Source: CAMYLR01 sp039590215
GTDB lineage: Bacteria; Gemmatimonadota; Gemmatimonadetes; JACCXV01; JAHWKZ01
DNA length: 5,749 nucleotides
Assembly: GCA_039590215.1 (NCBI GenBank)
Contig: JBDHFX010000175.1
Coordinates: 1 to 5,749 of the forward strand
Direction of reading: 5' to 3'
The notes under the pieces are model-generated. The model was not told the DNA's origin and did not search any database. It saw nothing but the letters and a program-made list of their open reading frames with translations. Shown piece by piece: positions 5,341 through 5,749 of the stretch. Position numbers and translations under genes: made by a program. Numbering within the stretch: the stretch's first letter is position 1; the number at the start of each line of letters is the position of its first letter.

Positions 5341-5749
5341 CTACTTAGAGTAGAGCTCGACAATCAACTGTTCCTCGGCCGCGATCGGAATTGTCTCCCG
5401 GGTCGGCAGCTCCAGCATGCGGCCTTCCATCGACTTGAAGTCAACTTCTAACCACGGAAGCGTGCCTTCTTTGCCGCGGCTCTCGATGGCGCCAAGAATC
5501 AGCGGCATCTCACGGCTTTTCTCCCTCACCCGAATCTCATCGCCGGGTGACACCTGGTACGACGGTATATCCACGATACGATCATTAACCTGGATATGGC
5601 GGTGTCGAACCAGCTGTCGAGCGGCCTTCCGAGAGGGCGCGAGTCCCAATCGATACACGACATTGTCGAGTCGCCGCTCGAGCATAACCAGCAGATTCTC
5701 ACCGGTAACACCGGGCCGCGCGGCCGATTTCTGGAAGTAGTTCCGAAAC
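5341..5749 (-). CDS. rpsD: 30S ribosomal protein S4, C-terminal two-thirds (5' end outside the window)
   Basis: About 135 residues are present out of a usual 200-210; the frame stays open to the last base. It reads FRNYFQKSAARPGVTGENLL, then LERRLDNVVYRLGLAPSRKAARQLVRH and HIQVNDRIVDIPSYQVSPGDEI, which is the S4 RNA-binding domain, and ends in VELYSK, the typical S4 C-terminus. S4 is a primary 16S rRNA-binding protein that nucleates small-subunit assembly. In many bacteria it also represses its own operon by binding the leader mRNA, but any such site would lie outside this window. It heads the visible part of the alpha operon, followed by rpoA and rplQ. Confidence 0.97.
   Translation of the reverse strand, partial: FRNYFQKSAARPGVTGENLLVMLERRLDNVVYRLGLAPSRKAARQLVRHRHIQVNDRIVDIPSYQVSPGDEIRVREKSREMPLILGAIESRGKEGTLPWLEVDFKSMEGRMLELPTRETIPIAAEEQLIVELYSK

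Noticed and set aside
1..5749. CRISPR array, tRNA, insertion sequence or defence system
   Set aside because: No regularly spaced repeats, cloverleaf, terminal inverted repeats, transposase or nuclease-like frames were seen; all sizeable frames are explained by housekeeping or envelope genes.

Overview
This is a bacterial chromosomal window of moderately high GC, probably from a Gram-negative (two-membrane) organism. The evidence for two membranes is the start of a TolQ-type inner-membrane proton-channel gene at the left edge and two genes with clear export signals (a DsbA-like thioredoxin and a family-10 glycosyl-hydrolase-like protein). The gene mix and the export signals ending in '-AQ' remind me of Gemmatimonadota. 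That is an impression from the sequence and not a demonstrated assignment. I see no mobile element, tRNA, rRNA or CRISPR array, and no gene-free stretch longer than about 115 bases.

Right part, minus strand (about 5749 down to 3816): the end of the ribosomal alpha operon, rpsD (S4, 5' end outside the window), rpoA (RNA polymerase alpha) and rplQ (L17), with gaps of 33 and 32 bases. rpoA is broken by a frameshift near 4676-4683. The N-terminal domain (read to Leu209) and the C-terminal domain lie in different frames, although both look fully conserved. A sequencing or assembly error, or a short deletion, is the likeliest cause. A bulged hairpin followed by TTT lies after rplQ and looks like a weak terminator or attenuator.

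Middle, minus strand (3748 down to 1805): an exported DsbA-like thioredoxin, a short unidentified reading frame with no convincing start codon, and an exported GHL10/DUF187-type glycoside-hydrolase-like protein. The last two overlap by four bases (ATGA), so all three probably form one unit for envelope or secreted functions.

Left-middle, plus strand (1368 to 1793): rpmB (L28, four-cysteine zinc form) with a good sigma70-like promoter, followed after 15 bases by a 72-residue two-helix membrane protein with a very strong ribosome binding site. This pair converges on the glycoside-hydrolase gene with only 11 bases between the stop codons.

Left, minus strand (1254 down to 1): an NAD-dependent sugar-nucleotide epimerase of the GalE type, transcribed divergently from rpmB, whose stop codon overlaps the start of tolQ (ATGA). 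The epimerase is therefore probably co-translated with the Tol-type envelope motor genes that continue off the left edge.

Overall the window is ordinary core-genome housekeeping and cell-envelope content. The points most worth a second look are the rpoA frameshift, the coupling of a sugar epimerase to tolQ, and the start-less small reading frame between the thioredoxin and the hydrolase.
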